Source: Shewanella sp. Arc9-LZ (GTDB taxonomy: Bacteria > Pseudomonadota > Gammaproteobacteria > Enterobacterales > Shewanellaceae). Taken from it: 64,000 nt of DNA. Positions within the stretch are counted from its first letter, which is position 1. Each line of letters opens with the position of its first letter. A program made the position numbers and the translations under genes. Location: positions 1,054,001-1,118,000 of the forward strand of contig NZ_CP048031.1 of the NCBI RefSeq assembly GCF_010092445.1. The letters run 5' to 3'. Of the stretch, positions 19,020 through 28,688 are shown piece after piece. The notes under the pieces were generated by a model, which saw only the letters and a list, made by a program, of their open reading frames with translations, was not told the origin of the DNA and searched no databases.

Positions 19020-19045
19020 AAAAAGCCGACCAAATGTCGGCTTTT
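19020..19045. terminator. Bidirectional terminator
   Basis: A hairpin AAAAGCCGAC/GTCGGCTTTT (19021-19030 and 19036-19045, 5-nt loop) lies between the RcnB-like gene and the convergent cytochrome gene. Confidence 0.85.
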
Positions 19046-19079
19046 ACATAAACGGATATTCTACAACGGACTACAATGG

Positions 19080-20369
19080 TTAATCGCGTTCGAATATCAC
19101 TTCTTTTAAATCATTAATTGTATTCAAATCTACATCACCTGGCTGATTACTCCATGTGACGCGCAGATAATTGCTTAAGTCTTTAAGCTGTTCATCACTT
19201 AACTCATCGGCATAACCAGGCATGGCATAAAAGCTGGTGGTGGTATTGTAATGTTGGCTCTTTATACCTTTAAGCATTACCGCAACAATATTGTGCGGGC
19301 TGGCTTTATCTAATGTGGCGTTACCGGCCATTGCCGGAGCAACATTAGGTCGACCTTCACCATTTTGACCATGACATCCAGCGCAATATCCCATGTATAG
19401 GTTATATCCTGGTAATTCACGCTGGTGGCCGTTAAAGGTCAGTGGTTTGGCTTCTACAGTCTCGTCAGTATCAAGTAAGTAACTGCTTACTGCATGCATG
19501 TCGGCATCGGTTAAGTGACTAAAGCTGTGGTATACCACAGGATACATGCCACCAAATACTGTACCTTTACGAGAATAACCTTCAGTAAACAGAGACTTTA
19601 AATCGTCATGAGTCCAGTTTTGTCGGTTAAGTTCAGCAGGGGTAATATCTGATGCTTCTAAGCCCTCGATAACGGCGCCTTGAAAATGCTTATCCTGCTC
19701 CATGGCAAATAAGCTGTCTCTAGGAGTATGGCATTCACCACAATGGCCTAGCGCATTGACTAAGTAATTACCTCGGTTCCAAGGCTCACTTTTGTCTTTC
19801 TTGGGGGCAAACTTTTCAGCATCATGAGCGATTAAGTTCCACGCCTTGAGACCAAATCGAACGTTAAAAGGGAAGGAGACATCATTGTCGAGATTAGCTT
19901 GCTTGATGGGTTTGGTGCTCATCAAGTAGGCATAAATCGCTTTGGTATCTTCATCGGTCAATAGGCTATAAGACGTGTAGGGCATAGCGGGGTACAAATT
20001 ACCGTTAATACCGACACCGTGATGCATGGCATCAAAAAATTCGTCATAACTGTATTTGCCAATTCCGGTATCTTTATCTGAGGTGATATTGGTTGAGAAT
20101 ACCGCCCCAAACGGGGTTTCGAACGGCAGTCCACCGGTTAACTCTCGTCCGCCTACCGCGGTATGACAAGCCACACAGTCGCCTATCTTCATCAGATAAG
20201 CCCCACGTTCGATATCGCTACTGTTATTGCTCGCCTTATCAGCCGCGCTGCTGGAACAGGCGAACAAACCCAAACCTAAACTTAGGCCTAAGCTGAGTAA
20301 AATATTTTGGCGGAGATGTTTTTGCGCCTTTATTAAACGGCTTAAGTTACATTGATATAATGGCTTCAT
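19080..20369 (-). CDS. Triheme cytochrome c subunit of a molybdenum hydroxylase
   Basis: 429 residues from ATG 20369, whose codon overlaps the upstream stop by 4 nt; a 24-codon longer frame is unlikely. It has a lipoprotein-like signal (LGLFAC lipobox, about residues 34-38). Three CxxCH heme sites sit at C65-H69, C210-H214 and C329-H333, one per cytochrome c domain, as in the cytochrome subunits of membrane alcohol dehydrogenases. It should take electrons from the 2Fe-2S subunit and pass them to the respiratory chain in the periplasm. It is the last gene of the three-gene operon. Confidence 0.88.
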   Translation of the reverse strand: MKPLYQCNLSRLIKAQKHLRQNILLSLGLSLGLGLFACSSSAADKASNNSSDIERGAYLMKIGDCVACHTAVGGRELTGGLPFETPFGAVFSTNITSDKDTGIGKYSYDEFFDAMHHGVGINGNLYPAMPYTSYSLLTDEDTKAIYAYLMSTKPIKQANLDNDVSFPFNVRFGLKAWNLIAHDAEKFAPKKDKSEPWNRGNYLVNALGHCGECHTPRDSLFAMEQDKHFQGAVIEGLEASDITPAELNRQNWTHDDLKSLFTEGYSRKGTVFGGMYPVVYHSFSHLTDADMHAVSSYLLDTDETVEAKPLTFNGHQRELPGYNLYMGYCAGCHGQNGEGRPNVAPAMAGNATLDKASPHNIVAVMLKGIKSQHYNTTTSFYAMPGYADELSDEQLKDLSNYLRVTWSNQPGDVDLNTINDLKEVIFERD

Positions 20370-20902
20370 GACAGGGTTAGCCCCTCTGTCTTGAGGATCA
20401 AATCTTTGATCGCCGCATAGTATTTTACATAACCCGTACAACGACAGACGTGTTCGCCCAAAGCATCTTCAATGACTTGCTCAACTTGATCTTTGGCTAT
20501 AGGTTTACGCTCTAGTCGTTCAATCAGTGCAGTCGATTCATTGACAAAGCCTGAAGTACACCAACCACATTGAAACGAGAAATGTTCTAAAAATGTTTGC
20601 TGTACAGGGCTAAGTGCAGTGATTTCACCTTGGGCATTTTGCTTAGCATGACCTTCAATAGTGCGAATCGATTTGCCATTGAAACGCTCGACGCCATTGA
20701 TGCAAGTACGAACCGATTCGCTCATACCTTGTTCGTCATCGACGATTACCGTGCAGGCATGACATACACCCGCGCCGCAACCAAATTTAGTCCCGGTGAG
20801 ATTTAAATACTCATGCAAAAACTCAATCATCATGATGCCATCGCCAACGTCAATCGGGCCCACAGCTTGGTTATTTATGGTTAACTTAATTGACTGGCTC
20901 AT
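20366..20902 (-). CDS. 2Fe-2S subunit of xanthine dehydrogenase-family enzyme (IorA type)
   Basis: 178 residues. The N-terminal plant-ferredoxin-like domain carries the first cluster (FGCGAGVCHAC and a later Cys in VRTCING). The C-terminal helical domain carries the second (FQCGWCTSGF and CRCTGY). It is the small electron-transfer subunit of the molybdenum hydroxylase whose large subunit is encoded upstream with a 4-nt overlap (ATGA). It has no signal peptide, so it may be exported together with the TAT-signal-bearing partner. No FAD subunit is present in the operon. It resembles IorA of isoquinoline oxidoreductases and the aldehyde dehydrogenase small subunits. Confidence 0.9.
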   Translation of the reverse strand: MSQSIKLTINNQAVGPIDVGDGIMMIEFLHEYLNLTGTKFGCGAGVCHACTVIVDDEQGMSESVRTCINGVERFNGKSIRTIEGHAKQNAQGEITALSPVQQTFLEHFSFQCGWCTSGFVNESTALIERLERKPIAKDQVEQVIEDALGEHVCRCTGYVKYYAAIKDLILKTEGLTLS

Positions 20903-23772
20903 GCCATGGCCTCCTTGATTTTTTTCGCTGTCATTGGTAATTCGTAAAAACGCACTGCGGTAGCTTGGTAAACGGCTTCAACCAGCGCGGAAACAACAGG
21001 TATCATCACCACTTCGGCGATGCCGCGGCTAGGATCGGTTTCGGACAACTGCGGTAAAATAGTATGTCGCTGGCTCCAAACACTAACATGTCGCGCTAAC
21101 GGCACCTTATAACGATTGATATTCCAGGTGCCATTACCAGCTCCGGCTTCAAATGGGGGTAATTCTTCATGCAATGCATGGCCAATTCCCATAGCAAGAC
21201 CGCCTTGAATTTGGCCTTCAACTAACTCATTCACAATCACTTTACCGGCTTCTAACCAGGTATGAGAGCTCAATAAACTGACTTCGCCATTACCTTCATT
21301 AACGGCTACTTCTACTAAAGTGGCGCATGGAGCGTAGTAAGTCACCATGGCGTTATTCAGCTCGGCTTTAGGATAGCTCATCGCTTGACGATCGATTAAG
21401 TGATAGCCGTTTGAACTCATGCGGGCTTTGCGATCCGCGCTGCCATGATACTTGTCACCCTCGCCGTATTGCAGTGCCAATGCATCCAGTGCAATGCGTT
21501 CTTTGGTACCGAAAATCTCAAAATCAGCTTCGGCCCAAGCCCAACGGTTAAAGGCATGACCCATTACGCCAACCACTAAGCCTAAATCGTGGGCTCGTTT
21601 AGCGAGAATGTCGATTGAAAGCGGCGGGAATCCCATAGCGGTAAGCTTGCCATCAGTCCAGCGGCCGTCACGAGAGTGATTGAGATTAGTTTTGCCCATT
21701 GGGGTGTTGAAATACAACTCGTTCCAAATCGACACCGCAGCAGGCCAGAGTCCGTGACGATAAATAATATCGGCGGCAATACGAGTGACATGGCTTTGAT
21801 AATATGCCGACATAGATGCCGACGATGCCATGGCTTTAACCGGTGTCCAACGTGGATTTGCCGTCATTTCATCTTGGCGCTGTTGCGAAATAATGTATGG
21901 ATTGTCGGTTTGCACTAATTGCATTGCATCCCAAATATCTATCTCAGCAAGTTTCACTTCATGAGCAAAACTACCTAATGACTCGCTGACTACCACGGCT
22001 TGTGACGTTTGAGTACCAGTACCCATTTCGATAAAACCAATTTCTAAGGTTATTTTACCGTCTTTAGATAATCTAACCGCCGCACTTGGTGCTGCAGCAC
22101 CGGTACCATAATCTTTCGTCGCAATACCAAAACCAACGCCGTAAAGCATGCCTGGGTTTTTAGCCTCATAACGCGCTTTATTATCTGCACGGTTTTGCCA
22201 CACAGGGTCTAGTTCGGCCATGTCGAGCATTTCACGGTATCTAAGCGTGCCATTAGGGATAGCACCTTGAGTATTACGCTGTCCTGATTCCATCACGTTA
22301 GCCGCGCGTAACTTAAAGGGATCAACCTTTAACTCAGCGGCCATCTCGTGGATCATGCCTTCCATTGCGGTCATCGATTGCAATGTACCGTAACCGCGCA
22401 TCGAGCCTGCATCAGGGTTACGTGACGCATAAGATGTGGCGATAATATCGTTACGTGGGGTGTAGTAAATGCTTTGCATTGCCGTCGCCCCAACAGAGGT
22501 GACCGATGGGCTGAAATTAACTCGACCACCGCCATCAACTGTCATCTGTGAGGTTAACGCTTGAATTTTCAAGGTTGCTTTATCAACGGCTAAACGACTT
22601 TTCATGATGAAAGGATGACGCTTAAGACCGGATTGAAATTGCTCGAAGCGGTCGTTAGCTAACCGAACCGGACCGTTGGCGTAAATGGTTGCCAACACGC
22701 CATAATACGGGAATATTGAGTGATCTTTAGCGCCAAAACCGCCACCAATATAAGGAGAATGCACTACTAGATTTTTGACTTTGTCAGCCAATGGCCCAGA
22801 TGACAGCATGTGTACGGCCATCTCTTGAAAGTCTTGCGGCGACTGAGAAGTAATAACGGTATGAAAGGTTTGGCTGCTGGCATCAAACCAGCCATTAAAG
22901 GCCTCAGGCTCCATCATCATAGGATCGATGATTTGAGTGCGATATTCGCGCTCTAATACTTGCCACTGTTGATCTGCTTTGGCACTCGCAATCTGTTTTT
23001 CTATCTCGCCAGCATAATACAGCCCGCGCTCAGAAACCGAGCCTTGAGCATTAGCATCACCTGACCATACCGGTTTGTGGTGCTTAACGCTGGGGAAAAA
23101 TAGTCCATCGTGTAGTGGGCTATAAGTATCTTCACGAGCACCATTTTCGCCTTCAACCCGAATAAGACGCCAGCTGGCATAAGGGTCTTTAGTGTCTGAC
23201 ACAAAGGGCGTTTTTTCACCAAAGCGCAATAAGGTATTGTCGAACTGCAACAATGACTTAGCTTGTTTAAATGCAGGAAAACTATCAAATAATAATATGG
23301 CTACCGCATGACCAAGATAATCTGCGGTTTGTCCCTCGGGCAATAACATATTGTCACCGTAAAACTCAGGCAATTTAACTTTGTCGCGGGCAAGGTCTGC
23401 TGCAGTAATGACTTTATAAGGCTTAGCTGAAGCTGGGAGGTGGTCGAGGGAGAACCCTTGATAGACATGGGATGCATCTGCAGCGCGTAAGATAAACGCG
23501 TAGCCTTGTTGTTTTGGCCAGCCTGCCATGTCCATTGCCCGGTAGTCACGACCATAAACTTTTTGACCGGTGACTTTAGCAATACCGTCGTTACGAAATT
23601 TGGGTTTAGATTGGCCGCTAACCTGAGTTTGCCATTGTGCAGCCAGTTCAGGCGAAATGATGGACGCATTGGCCCGACTCATTTCCCACAGTAAAGGCGC
23701 GGAATATACCGCGACCCCGCCAATAACACATTGTTTTATAAAGGTCCGTCTCGACGCGTTAGATACATCCAT
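20899..23772 (-). CDS. Molybdopterin-binding subunit, xanthine dehydrogenase family (IorB type)
   Basis: 957 residues. A twin-arginine signal (SRRTFIKQ, residues about 7-14, followed by a hydrophobic stretch) sends the folded cofactor-containing enzyme to the periplasm. Molybdenum-hydroxylase features follow: GGGFGAKDHSIFPY, SMRGYGTLQ, an IEMGTGTQT segment, and the C-terminal GIAEVVMIPV, whose E920 matches the catalytic Glu of the family. The size and TAT signal fit IorB-like aldehyde or isoquinoline oxidoreductases. The substrate is unknown; aldehydes or N-heterocycles are typical. It is the first gene of an operon with the 2Fe-2S subunit and the cytochrome c. Confidence 0.9.
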   Translation of the reverse strand: MDVSNASRRTFIKQCVIGGVAVYSAPLLWEMSRANASIISPELAAQWQTQVSGQSKPKFRNDGIAKVTGQKVYGRDYRAMDMAGWPKQQGYAFILRAADASHVYQGFSLDHLPASAKPYKVITAADLARDKVKLPEFYGDNMLLPEGQTADYLGHAVAILLFDSFPAFKQAKSLLQFDNTLLRFGEKTPFVSDTKDPYASWRLIRVEGENGAREDTYSPLHDGLFFPSVKHHKPVWSGDANAQGSVSERGLYYAGEIEKQIASAKADQQWQVLEREYRTQIIDPMMMEPEAFNGWFDASSQTFHTVITSQSPQDFQEMAVHMLSSGPLADKVKNLVVHSPYIGGGFGAKDHSIFPYYGVLATIYANGPVRLANDRFEQFQSGLKRHPFIMKSRLAVDKATLKIQALTSQMTVDGGGRVNFSPSVTSVGATAMQSIYYTPRNDIIATSYASRNPDAGSMRGYGTLQSMTAMEGMIHEMAAELKVDPFKLRAANVMESGQRNTQGAIPNGTLRYREMLDMAELDPVWQNRADNKARYEAKNPGMLYGVGFGIATKDYGTGAAAPSAAVRLSKDGKITLEIGFIEMGTGTQTSQAVVVSESLGSFAHEVKLAEIDIWDAMQLVQTDNPYIISQQRQDEMTANPRWTPVKAMASSASMSAYYQSHVTRIAADIIYRHGLWPAAVSIWNELYFNTPMGKTNLNHSRDGRWTDGKLTAMGFPPLSIDILAKRAHDLGLVVGVMGHAFNRWAWAEADFEIFGTKERIALDALALQYGEGDKYHGSADRKARMSSNGYHLIDRQAMSYPKAELNNAMVTYYAPCATLVEVAVNEGNGEVSLLSSHTWLEAGKVIVNELVEGQIQGGLAMGIGHALHEELPPFEAGAGNGTWNINRYKVPLARHVSVWSQRHTILPQLSETDPSRGIAEVVMIPVVSALVEAVYQATAVRFYELPMTAKKIKEAMA

Positions 23773-24680
23773 ATCTCACCTCAGTTATTCTAAAGGGGAA
23801 AATCAGACGGCCTATTCATTGTCGCCCGATTTAGGCTTATTCACTTGATTGTCATTGTATAATTTTTGATTGCGCTGAATCTAAATTAGCAGTATGTACG
23901 GTAACATACTGATTTAGGAATGCATATTTACGATTGTGATAGGGTTTCTCGGTTGCTTGCCGTGAAGTTGAATTATTCATCTTTTTGATGATTTAATCTG
24001 CGAATAAAATGATTGAGTAATTGAACGTCTCATAAAAACCGTTTCGTTTATACTTAAATTATTAAAAAGTCATCACGAGTAATATTTTATTCATTTAGAG
24101 GTGCTGATATATTTTTACTATTTAATCAATTATATAGTAAACGATCGGTGATCTCGTTAACTGTATATCTTGGACTCGATCCAAAGTAATTATTTAATTT
24201 TAGTCAGTTAAAGTAAATTCTCGATCACGATAATTATATTTTTTATTTATTTTAGCTAATATATTGAATTGTAAGCTTAAAGTTATCGAGTTGTTTGTGT
24301 TTATCGTTGCTTTTGGTTGCTAGTTAACTTTAACGTAAACTGCTTGTTGCTGATTTAGCTGCACATATCTGCAAAGTGTTTTTTATAAGACCAAGATTCT
24401 AAGTTCTCCAACTTATTTTTGTCGTGTTGAATCGTTTTATCATTATTTAAAAGATTTAGTTTACAGATTTTTAATACCCTGAAAAAAAATCATATATATC
24501 GATGAGGATAGGCATAAAAATGTGATTTATATATTTGATTGGAGTTATATTTTATATTACATTAACACCTAGAGTAACATAGCTGTAACATTTGCATTGA
24601 TTATTGTTTTTCATCGTAAAGTTCCTCCAAGGATTGATCGAGCTTTTGTAGTTAGTTCATTTTTACTTGGTGGTAGATTT
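23773..24680. other. Long AT-rich intergenic region
   Basis: About 900 nt between the molybdenum hydroxylase operon and the second chemoreceptor gene. It must contain divergent promoters. It is strongly AT-rich. I see no gene, tandem repeat or clear hairpin; a TGG-TGG-type ribosome site at its end serves the chemoreceptor. Confidence 0.5.
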
Positions 24681-26309
24681 ATGCTGAATTTTAAAATTAA
24701 ACAAAAAATGCTCATTAGTTCGTTAATTCCATTAGCCATTCTCATCATAATTTGTGGAATTGCGGTGAATATGATGGGGAAAATCGAAGATGGAGTGATG
24801 AGGATCTATTCTGATCGGGTGGTGCCATTAGAAGATTTAAAAATCATTGGTGATGACTATGCTGTCTTAGTCATTGATGCAATAAACAAAGCCAATGCTG
24901 GCGGCTCAACCGCTCAAGATGCTGCTGAGACATTAATGAGTGCAAAAAGTAATATTGATACCCTGTGGAAAAAATATTTAGCCACTACGTTAACACCCAA
25001 AGAGAGCCAACTTAGTATTGAAGCCAATGATATGTTTGGTCCCGCGGATGAGAGAATTGATTTTTTAATCAGTAAACTGCAAAACATGTCGGGGAATATT
25101 TCAGGTCAACTGACCGATGATATTATGCCTTTATACGGCGTAATTGATCCCATTAGCGGTAAAATAGCCGAATTAGTGTCATTGCAAATAAAAGTAGCAG
25201 GCGATGAATGGCGATTAACTCAAGATATATACCAATCATCAGTTCAGTTATTTATTTTCTTTACGTTTTGCGCCGTCATTATCAGTGTCGTGTTAACCAT
25301 TTGGGTGCTGCGCAGTGTGATGAGGCCTGTGACTGATATTTTGATGAAACTAAAGCTCATCAAGCAAAACTCAGATTTAACCCAAGTGTTTACTCCTTAT
25401 AATGATGATGAATTAGGCATGATTTCAACGAGCCTTACAGGCGTTATCACTCATCTAAGAAGCATTATCGAATCAATTTCAGATGCCGCTAATACCATCA
25501 ACATTTCATCAGAAGAGTTGCAGCGTTTTACAGAAGACACTAACCATAGAATGATACAGCAGCAAGATGAGTCAGAACAAACCGCAACGGCTATGAATGA
25601 AATGACCGCAACAGTGGCTGAAGTCGTTCAAAGTACCAATTTTGCTGCTGAACAGGCGAAACAAGCTAATGATCATGCTGAAAATGGTAATGTTATTGTT
25701 CGAAATTCAATCGACAGTATATCGCAGTTATCTAATCAAATTGGCACCACGGCGGAAGTGATATCTCATCTCGCTAAAGAAAGTCAAAACATTGGTCAAG
25801 TGTTAAGTGTCATTAAAGGTATTGCCGAGCAGACTAACCTTTTAGCCCTAAACGCCGCCATTGAAGCAGCAAGAGCCGGTGAACAAGGGCGAGGATTTGC
25901 TGTTGTTGCTGATGAAGTTCGTACTTTAGCTAAGCGTACTCAAGACTCAACACTGCAAATTGAAACCATGATTGGTGGGTTACAAAAAAGTGTCGTGCTT
26001 GCGGTTTCTTCAATGGATGAGGGCTTGGTTCTAGTTAATAATGCCAACGATAAAACGAGTAGTGCAGGTGTTGTGCTAAGTGAAATTGTCACTTCGGTCG
26101 ACAGTATCAATGAGCTTAATACCCAAATAGCTACCGCTGCAGAAGAACAATCCTATGTGGCAGAGAGCATCAATAAAAGTATCATCGCAATAAATGATAT
26201 TACTAAAGCCTCATCAGCGGCGACTGAAAAACTCACCCATTCTGTCAACGACTTACAATCACTGGCTCGTTCAATGCAACGTCAAGTGGCGACATTTAAA
26301 ATAGCCTAA
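24681..26309 (+). CDS. Methyl-accepting chemotaxis protein with four-helix-bundle sensor
   Basis: 542 residues from ATG 24681 (MLNFKIKQKMLIS); a longer frame from TTG 24597 is discarded because it lacks a ribosome site and hides the first helix. Layout: TM1 (about 12-32), a periplasmic helical sensor of about 155 residues of the 4HB_MCP kind, TM2 (about 188-208), HAMP (about 210-262), and the signalling domain with tip [34 protein letters not shown], nearly the same as in the receptor at 7665. The sensor lengths differ, so the two should detect different ligands. It is transcribed alone. Confidence 0.9.
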   Translation: MLNFKIKQKMLISSLIPLAILIIICGIAVNMMGKIEDGVMRIYSDRVVPLEDLKIIGDDYAVLVIDAINKANAGGSTAQDAAETLMSAKSNIDTLWKKYLATTLTPKESQLSIEANDMFGPADERIDFLISKLQNMSGNISGQLTDDIMPLYGVIDPISGKIAELVSLQIKVAGDEWRLTQDIYQSSVQLFIFFTFCAVIISVVLTIWVLRSVMRPVTDILMKLKLIKQNSDLTQVFTPYNDDELGMISTSLTGVITHLRSIIESISDAANTINISSEELQRFTEDTNHRMIQQQDESEQTATAMNEMTATVAEVVQSTNFAAEQAKQANDHAENGNVIVRNSIDSISQLSNQIGTTAEVISHLAKESQNIGQVLSVIKGIAEQTNLLALNAAIEAARAGEQGRGFAVVADEVRTLAKRTQDSTLQIETMIGGLQKSVVLAVSSMDEGLVLVNNANDKTSSAGVVLSEIVTSVDSINELNTQIATAAEEQSYVAESINKSIIAINDITKASSAATEKLTHSVNDLQSLARSMQRQVATFKIA

Positions 26310-26669
26310 CGTTTTTATTGATGAGGGCTGAGTTAAACTTCAGCCCTTCCTCGCAATCTCTCAGTTAATTTATCCGTACAACCTGTATGGCTAAAAAGCT
26401 AGCGAGGGCAGTGTTATATAATTCCCTTTAATTATGTTGGTTTTTTATCCTTTTGAGCATAACGGCGGCGATATTGTGATTGGCGTTAAAGAGTCGTTTT
26501 GATTAACTGAAGCTGCCGTAAGTTAGACATCACTTATTATCAATTAACGTCCTATATGTCTCAATTTCTCCACTATTTTGTGCTAGTTCAACGTTACCAT
26601 CGTCAACACTATTAAAGGGGTAATTTACCGCTTACACTACAAATAGCTTAATTACCTTGAGTAATATTA
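26310..26669. other. Intergenic region with weak hairpin
   Basis: About 360 nt. An 8-bp hairpin (AGGGCTGA 26324-26331, TCAGCCCT 26340-26347) follows the chemoreceptor stop and might terminate it, although no T-run follows. Nothing else is recognised. Confidence 0.45.
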
Positions 26670-27956
26670 ATGAAACCAATTATTTGTAGCAGTGCTTTAG
26701 AGGCCGTATCCTTAATTGAAAACGGTGAAACCTTGTGGACTCATTCGATGGGGGCAACGCCAAAATTACTGCTAGATGCATTAGCCCAACATGCGTTAAC
26801 AAAGCATGGTTTAACATTATTGCAGTTGCATACCGAGGGCGCTGAGTCGCTAAGTGATCCCCGTTTAAGGGATCATCTTCGCCATCGTTGCTTTTTTACT
26901 GGTTCACCCACAAGGTCACTGCTACAACAAGGTGATGCCGATTATGTGCCAATTTTTCTCTCTGAGGTGCCCAAGTTGTTTCGTTCCGGCGAACAGCATA
27001 TCGACACCGCCATCGTTCAAGTTTCCCCGCCAGATAAACATGGTATCTGTTCTTTAGGCATATCGGTAGAGGCAACCTTAGCAGCCTGCCAAATGGCGGG
27101 AAAAATCATTGCTCACATTAACCCCATGATGCCTCGCACCCATGGTGACGGTTTTATTCATTACAATAAGTTCGCTGCAGTGTATGAGCAGAGCATGCCG
27201 CTACCACAACACCTATTCGCCCCAAGTGATGCGATAAGCTTGGCTATCGGCCAGAATGTGGCCAAATTGGTACTTGATGGCGCTTGCTTACAAATGGGCA
27301 TTGGCGCTATTCCAGATGCCGTGCTGGCGTGCTTAACCGAACATAAAGATTTAGGCGTTCACACTGAGTTATTTTCTGATGGCGTGCTTAATTTGGTCGA
27401 GCTTGGCGTGATCAATAATAGCCGTAAGAAAGTCCATCCCGGCAAGACAGTGACAGGCTTTGCATTAGGTAGCCAACGACTTTATGATTTTGTTGATGAC
27501 AACCCATCGGTAATATTCATGGATATTGAGCAGGTTAATGACACGGCTATTATCCGTAAAAACCCTAATGTGATGTCGATAAACTCAGCACTGCAGGTCG
27601 ATATTTCAGGGCAAGTTTGTGCTGATTCATTGGGTACTCAAATATATTCCGGTGTAGGCGGTCAGATGGACTTTATACGCGGCGCGGGGCTTTCTGAAGG
27701 TGGTCGTTCTGTTATCGCATTACCCAGTACTGCGGCTAATGGCACCGTGTCGCGGATTGCCACCGTTTTATCGCCAGGCGCTGGCGTGGTAACCACCCGT
27801 GCGCATGTACACTATATTGTTACTGAGTATGGAACCGCTTATTTACGCGGTAAATCGTTACGAGAACGAGCCCGTGCGCTTATCGACATTGCCCACCCTA
27901 AGTTTAGAGAACAGCTTTGCCAAGAAGCTTTTGATATGTGGCGACTTAAGGTTTAA
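26670..27956 (+). CDS. Acetyl-CoA hydrolase/4-hydroxybutyrate CoA-transferase family
   Basis: 428 residues, cytosolic. The two-domain class I CoA-transferase layout is present, with SPPDKHGICSLG, QMGIGAIPDAVL, HTELFSDGVLNL and the C-terminal GVGGQMDFIRGA and GTAYLRGKSLRERARAL blocks. These are shared by acetate/4-hydroxybutyrate CoA-transferases (Cat2/AbfT) and Ach1-type acetyl-CoA hydrolases. Family members move CoA between acyl groups through a covalent Glu-CoA intermediate. The exact substrate pair cannot be told, and no gamma-aminobutyrate or hydroxybutyrate genes adjoin it. The ATG at 26670 has only a weak GAG site. Confidence 0.85.
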   Translation: MKPIICSSALEAVSLIENGETLWTHSMGATPKLLLDALAQHALTKHGLTLLQLHTEGAESLSDPRLRDHLRHRCFFTGSPTRSLLQQGDADYVPIFLSEVPKLFRSGEQHIDTAIVQVSPPDKHGICSLGISVEATLAACQMAGKIIAHINPMMPRTHGDGFIHYNKFAAVYEQSMPLPQHLFAPSDAISLAIGQNVAKLVLDGACLQMGIGAIPDAVLACLTEHKDLGVHTELFSDGVLNLVELGVINNSRKKVHPGKTVTGFALGSQRLYDFVDDNPSVIFMDIEQVNDTAIIRKNPNVMSINSALQVDISGQVCADSLGTQIYSGVGGQMDFIRGAGLSEGGRSVIALPSTAANGTVSRIATVLSPGAGVVTTRAHVHYIVTEYGTAYLRGKSLRERARALIDIAHPKFREQLCQEAFDMWRLKV

Positions 27957-28035
27957 TCATTGTTGATTTATGAATCTTGTCATTCCGGTAATGCTTATCA
28001 GCCGGAATCCAGTTCTTCTTTTATTGTTTAGATTT

Positions 28036-28051
28036 TATGGCCTGCGGCCAC
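28036..28051. repeat. Half-copy of a dispersed palindromic repeat
   Basis: TATGGCCTGCGGCCAC, identical to the reverse complement of the right arm of the palindrome at 31796-31834. A diverged copy lies at 49158. Confidence 0.7.
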
Positions 28052-28297
28052 ATCAATTTTAGAAACAAGAGTCGATCGCAAGGTTCCACCCTGCACTGGC
28101 CAAGAGGGGATCAACAGCCATCCCTTCTTTACTGTTTATAAAAGAATTAGTAATTTGATAGGCAGGATGCCTTGAAGCACATGGTCAATGATGTTGCCGA
28201 CATCACTATGACATTTCCAATATCCATATAGGTCAGATATGCATGAAAGGCCTGTCAGGTTGATGGATTCTTTTTAAAGAGTCTTCAACGTCCTCAA

Positions 28298-28331
28298 GTT
28301 CAAAGTTCAAAGTTCAAAGTTCAAAGTTGAA
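28298..28331. repeat. 7-bp tandem repeat (GTTCAAA)
   Basis: Four exact GTTCAAA units and a partial, diverged fifth, in non-coding DNA. Confidence 0.9.
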
Positions 28332-28574
28332 TTTGTCCATTTCCTGGTCGAGAAAACTAACTCCGTTTCTGCCCTAAAGTAATTTCACTCATCTAATGTG
28401 CAATAAACTTACAAGCATTTTATCATATAAATTCTTATCCTATGCATACAACTATTTAGCGCAAGCAGTCTTAAATGATATGATATACAGTCATATTTCA
28501 ACGAAGCTAAAACTCACCTAGTAGGACGTGGCAATTTCGGCCTAGCTATCCGCGTGATGAATACGCTATTTCGA

Positions 28575-28602
28575 TTTGTTTATTTGTTTATTTGTTTATT
28601 TG
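28575..28602. repeat. 8-bp tandem repeat (TTTGTTTA)
   Basis: Three exact TTTGTTTA units plus a partial copy, about 90 nt upstream of the agmatine deiminase gene. Confidence 0.85.
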
Positions 28603-28688
28603 ATTAATGTTAGGTGTATTTCTATTCTGTCGTCCTATGTTAGGGCGCTCACCCTTATCGTTTTTAAGCATTACTGGAGATAAAATTC

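Larger units (their letters stand above)
27957..28688. other. Repeat-rich intergenic region
   Basis: About 730 nt without a credible gene. It holds a REP-like hairpin (ATTCCGG 27982-27988 with CCGGAAT 28002-28008), a 16-bp half-copy of a palindrome also found at 31796-31834, a 7-bp repeat at 28298 and an 8-bp repeat at 28575. It looks like an accumulation site for small repeats. Confidence 0.6.

Noticed and set aside
23773..24680. Hidden small gene or phage remnant in the 900-nt AT-rich gap
   Set aside because: Short frames there lack ribosome sites and family resemblance.
26310..26669. Small RNA gene suggested by the hairpin after the chemoreceptor
   Set aside because: The hairpin is single and directly follows the gene, and there is no separate promoter, so a weak terminator is simpler.
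28080..28140. Possible fragment of a decayed gene or mobile element
   Set aside because: The GC-richer stretch has no open frame of useful length and no partner copy in the window; left as unexplained intergenic sequence.
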